This document shows positions 8,323 to 10,240 of a stretch of 10,240 bases of DNA, piece after piece. Source of the DNA: an uncultured Lachnospiraceae bacterium (GTDB lineage: Bacteria; Bacillota; Clostridia; Lachnospirales; Lachnospiraceae). The notes below the pieces were generated by a model. It was not told the origin of the DNA and searched no databases. It saw only the letters and a program-made list of their open reading frames with translations. The stretch spans positions 1 through 10,240 of the forward strand of contig CAMNWW010000060.1 in NCBI GenBank assembly GCA_946566415.1, in the 5' to 3' direction. Position 1 is the stretch's first letter, and each line of letters opens with the position of its first letter. The position numbers and the translations under genes were made by a program.

Positions 8323-9063
8323 ATGGTAAATTATAAAGAAAAGGAAATCACAGCATATTCCTTATATAGTGTACAGCAGAAAGAAAGAACAAAACTAAAT
8401 CCCTTAAAGGATATTTATCCACAGTTACCATGTAAAAAATATCAAGTAATATACGCTGACCCGCCATGGGATTATGGCGGTAAAATGCAGTATGATAAGA
8501 CTACGATTAAAACTGAAAATGTCGGGTTCGAGAAGAAAATATTTTTAAGCTCTGCTACATTTAAATATCCTACATTAAAATTAAAGCAGTTAAAAGAACT
8601 TGATATTGCCTCTATTGCGGATAATGATTGTCTATTATTTATGTGGACTACCGGACCACAGATGTCAAATTCTATAGAACTGGGAAAAGCTTGGGGCTTT
8701 GAATACAAAACCGTCGCTTTTGTTTGGGATAAAATGGTACATAATCCTGGTAGATATACATTAAGCCAGACAGAATTTGTATTGGCATTTAAAAAGGGAA
8801 GATTTCCACAGCCACGAGGCGCAAGGAACATCAGACAGATGGTTGCAGTACACCGGGGGAAACATAGTGTAAAACCCATCGAAGTTATAGACGGCATCAC
8901 TAAAATGTTTCCGCAACAGGATAAAATTGAACTATTTGCTCGAAACAATTATATCGGCTGGGATAACTGGGGTCTTGAGATCCCAGATTCAAAAATTGAG
9001 ATTGTAACTGGTTTAGAAAATTCAACAGAAAATAACGAAGAGCAACTTACATTAAGCCTATAA
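8323..9063 (+). CDS. MT-A70-type DNA N6-adenine methyltransferase (M.MunI-like)
   Basis: Transfers methyl from S-adenosylmethionine to adenine-N6 in DNA. By its MunI-type neighbour the target should be CAATTG. 246 residues from the ATG at 8323, which has GGGAG seven bases upstream. The earlier in-frame ATG at 8317 is only 2 bases from the same site and would add just Met-Val. Motifs: YADPPWDYGG (44-53), with the DPPW catalytic motif of the MT-A70 class; LLFMWTTGPQ (104-113); RGARNIRQM (165-173) and HSVKPIEVID (181-190); then KIELFARNNYIGWDNWG (201-217), the SAM-binding side of this permuted fold. No frameshift or missing motif is seen, so it appears active. It is divergent from the controller and broken endonuclease, and after loss of the nuclease would act as a solitary methyltransferase. 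An RNA methyltransferase role, known for eukaryotic MT-A70 proteins, is unlikely in this context. Confidence 0.92.
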   Translation: MVNYKEKEITAYSLYSVQQKERTKLNPLKDIYPQLPCKKYQVIYADPPWDYGGKMQYDKTTIKTENVGFEKKIFLSSATFKYPTLKLKQLKELDIASIADNDCLLFMWTTGPQMSNSIELGKAWGFEYKTVAFVWDKMVHNPGRYTLSQTEFVLAFKKGRFPQPRGARNIRQMVAVHRGKHSVKPIEVIDGITKMFPQQDKIELFARNNYIGWDNWGLEIPDSKIEIVTGLENSTENNEEQLTLSL

Positions 9064-9098
9064 GTAAAAGTATTTTCCGAAATGTGGATTATGTTTTA

Positions 9099-9127
9099 TT
9101 GACAAATCCCTCTATCAACGGTATAAA
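9099..9127 (+). promoter_or_regulatory. Sigma-A promoter for glutamine synthetase
   Basis: Perfect TTGACA (9099-9104), a 17-bp spacer, and TATAAA (9122-9127; 5 of 6). The start is predicted near 9134, giving a leader of about 28 nt with AGGTG at 9152-9156 before the ATG. It lies only 36 bp after the methyltransferase stop with no hairpin terminator visible between, so read-through from the methyltransferase gene is possible. Confidence 0.7.
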
Positions 9128-9133
9128 TGATAG
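9112..9133. promoter_or_regulatory. Candidate operator around the glnA -10 box
   Basis: CTATCA (9112-9117) and TGATAG (9128-9133) form a perfect 6-bp inverted repeat with 10 bp between them, enclosing TATAAA. The position suits a repressor site. It does not match the GlnR consensus (TGTNA-N7-TNACA). A similar pair with a 13-bp gap surrounds the asnB -10. The half-sites are short and could arise by chance. Confidence 0.35.
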
Positions 9134-9161
9134 TAAAACCAAGAAGAAAGCAGGTGTCCGT

Positions 9162-10240
9162 ATGAAATATTCAAGACAAGAGGTCGAGCAGTATATTGAA
9201 GAAGAAGACGTGAAGTTTATCCGCCTCGCCTTCTGCGATGTGTTCGGCAGACAGAAAAATGTATCCATCATGCCGCAGGAACTGCCCCGTGCTTTTGAAT
9301 ATGGCATCGCGATCGACGCCTCGGCCATCGCAGGCTTTGGGGGCGAGACACATTCGGACCTGCTGCTTCACCCGGACCCTGAGACGTTAATCCCCTTGCC
9401 GTGGCGCCCGGAACAAGGGCGGGTCGTCCGTATGTTTTGCTCTGTCACTTACCCGGACGGCAGAGCCTTCGAGTGCGATTCCCGGACGCTCCTTAAAAAG
9501 GCGGTTCAAGACGCAAAGGATTCCGGCTATGAGTTCTTTTTCGGGGTGGAACAGGAATTCTATCTATTTAAACTTGACGAGAACGGCTCTCCTACCAGAG
9601 AGCCTTACGACAATGCAGGATATATGGACATCGCCCCGGAAGACAAAGGGGAAAATATACGGCGCGAGATCTGTCTCACCCTTGAACAAATGGGCATCCG
9701 TCCGGAAAGCTCCCATCACGAAGAAGGCCCGGGACAGAACGAAATTGATTTTCGTTACTCCGACCCGGTTACGGCTGCGGACAACGCCTTGACGTTCCAG
9801 ACTATCGTACGCACATCAGCGCATAAAAACGGTCTTTTTGCGGACTTTACCCCGAAACCCCTTGAAGACGCGCCTGGAAATGGTTTTCACATCAATATGT
9901 CCGTCAAGGATCGGGCCGGCCGCGTTATTCTGGATAGTATGATCGCCGGTATCCTCGATAAGATTCAGGACATGACCGTTTTTCTTAACCCGTCGGAAGC
10001 TTCCTACCATCGTTTCGGGAACCAAAAAGCGCCGAAATACATCTCCTGGTCCAGCGAAAACCGCTCTCAGCTTGTGCGTATTCCTGCCGCCGTCGGAGAA
10101 TACCGGCGGGCTGAGCTGCGTTCTCCGGATCCGGCGGCGAACCCCTATCTGGCATTTTCACTGCTGATCTATGCCGGCCTTCACGGGCTGAAAGAACTTA
10201 TTCTTCTGCCCCCGGCCGCGGATATGAACCTATATTTGGC
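9162..10240 (+). CDS. glnA: Glutamine synthetase type I, 3' end beyond the window
   Basis: Makes glutamine from glutamate, ammonia and ATP, the main entry of ammonia into metabolism; a cytoplasmic dodecamer in this family. The frame is open from the ATG at 9162 to the window end: 359 residues of an expected 440 or so. The N-terminal beta-grasp domain (about 15-100) contains VKFIRLAFCDVFGRQKN (17-33). The catalytic domain shows GVEQEFYLF (128-136; metal ligands E130, E132), HHEEGPGQNEID (185-196; E187, E194), GNGFHINMS (239-247; H243), NRSQLVRIP (300-308) and RAELRSPDPAANPY (316-329). No catalytic motif is missing in the visible part. The adenylylation and C-terminal feedback region is not in view. 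It has its own promoter with a possible operator. Position next to asnB and pyrG, both glutamine users, fits a nitrogen-assimilation cluster interrupted by the restriction-modification module. Confidence 0.96.
   Translation, partial: MKYSRQEVEQYIEEEDVKFIRLAFCDVFGRQKNVSIMPQELPRAFEYGIAIDASAIAGFGGETHSDLLLHPDPETLIPLPWRPEQGRVVRMFCSVTYPDGRAFECDSRTLLKKAVQDAKDSGYEFFFGVEQEFYLFKLDENGSPTREPYDNAGYMDIAPEDKGENIRREICLTLEQMGIRPESSHHEEGPGQNEIDFRYSDPVTAADNALTFQTIVRTSAHKNGLFADFTPKPLEDAPGNGFHINMSVKDRAGRVILDSMIAGILDKIQDMTVFLNPSEASYHRFGNQKAPKYISWSSENRSQLVRIPAAVGEYRRAELRSPDPAANPYLAFSLLIYAGLHGLKELILLPPAADMNLYL

Larger units (their letters stand above)
7448..9063. other. MunI-type restriction-modification module, AT-rich
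   Basis: Three genes form one unit: methyltransferase on the plus strand, and controller plus broken endonuclease on the minus strand, divergent from a shared 133-bp control region. The unit fills the gap between the asnB and glnA promoters. It is visibly richer in A/T than the host genes on both sides, which suggests acquisition by transfer. I saw no integrase, transposase or clear flanking direct repeat. Confidence 0.75.

Overview
The window looks like chromosomal DNA of a Gram-positive Clostridia-type bacterium, possibly a Lachnospiraceae member. This is inferred from strong AGGAGG-type ribosome binding sites, sigma-A promoters with 17-bp spacers, and the character of the PyrG, AsnB and GlnA proteins. 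No rRNA, tRNA, CRISPR array, insertion sequence or phage gene was seen. Base composition is mixed: about 7450-9060 is clearly more AT-rich than the rest.

Left part (1-4092, + strand). A nearly complete glycerate 2-kinase (DUF4147/MOFRL family) is followed after 4 nt by a divergent enolase-superfamily protein. The enolase-like protein keeps the metal ligands and two active-site lysines, but lacks the catalytic Glu and His positions of true enolases. A MATE-family efflux transporter follows from its own promoter.

Middle (4100-7426, - strand). asnB (glutamine-dependent asparagine synthetase) and pyrG (CTP synthase) are 23 nt apart and probably form one operon. A good promoter lies upstream of asnB, and a perfect 16-bp stem-loop followed by five U lies at the very start of its predicted transcript, so a leader attenuator is possible. 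pyrG ends tail-to-tail with the MATE gene, 7 nt apart.

Right part (7448-9063). An AT-rich type II restriction-modification module of the MunI type (expected target CAATTG) sits between asnB and glnA. It contains an MT-A70-type DNA adenine methyltransferase (+ strand), a divergent small HTH controller protein (- strand), and the endonuclease gene. The endonuclease gene is broken: its start, PD...ExK active site and C-terminal 53 codons are readable, but about 85 bp in the middle are gone and the frame shifts. The module therefore appears to be a methyltransferase that has lost its partner endonuclease while keeping its regulator. The 133-bp divergent control region holds two strong promoters and a 31-bp palindrome that overlaps the controller promoter.

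Right edge (9099-10240, + strand). A promoter and the first 359 codons of a type I glutamine synthetase (glnA), cut by the window end. GlnA makes glutamine, and AsnB and PyrG both consume glutamine as nitrogen donor, so the host genes around the module form a nitrogen-assimilation and amide-transfer neighbourhood. Inverted TATCA/TGATA half-sites flank the -10 boxes of both the asnB and glnA promoters and may be a shared regulatory signal.
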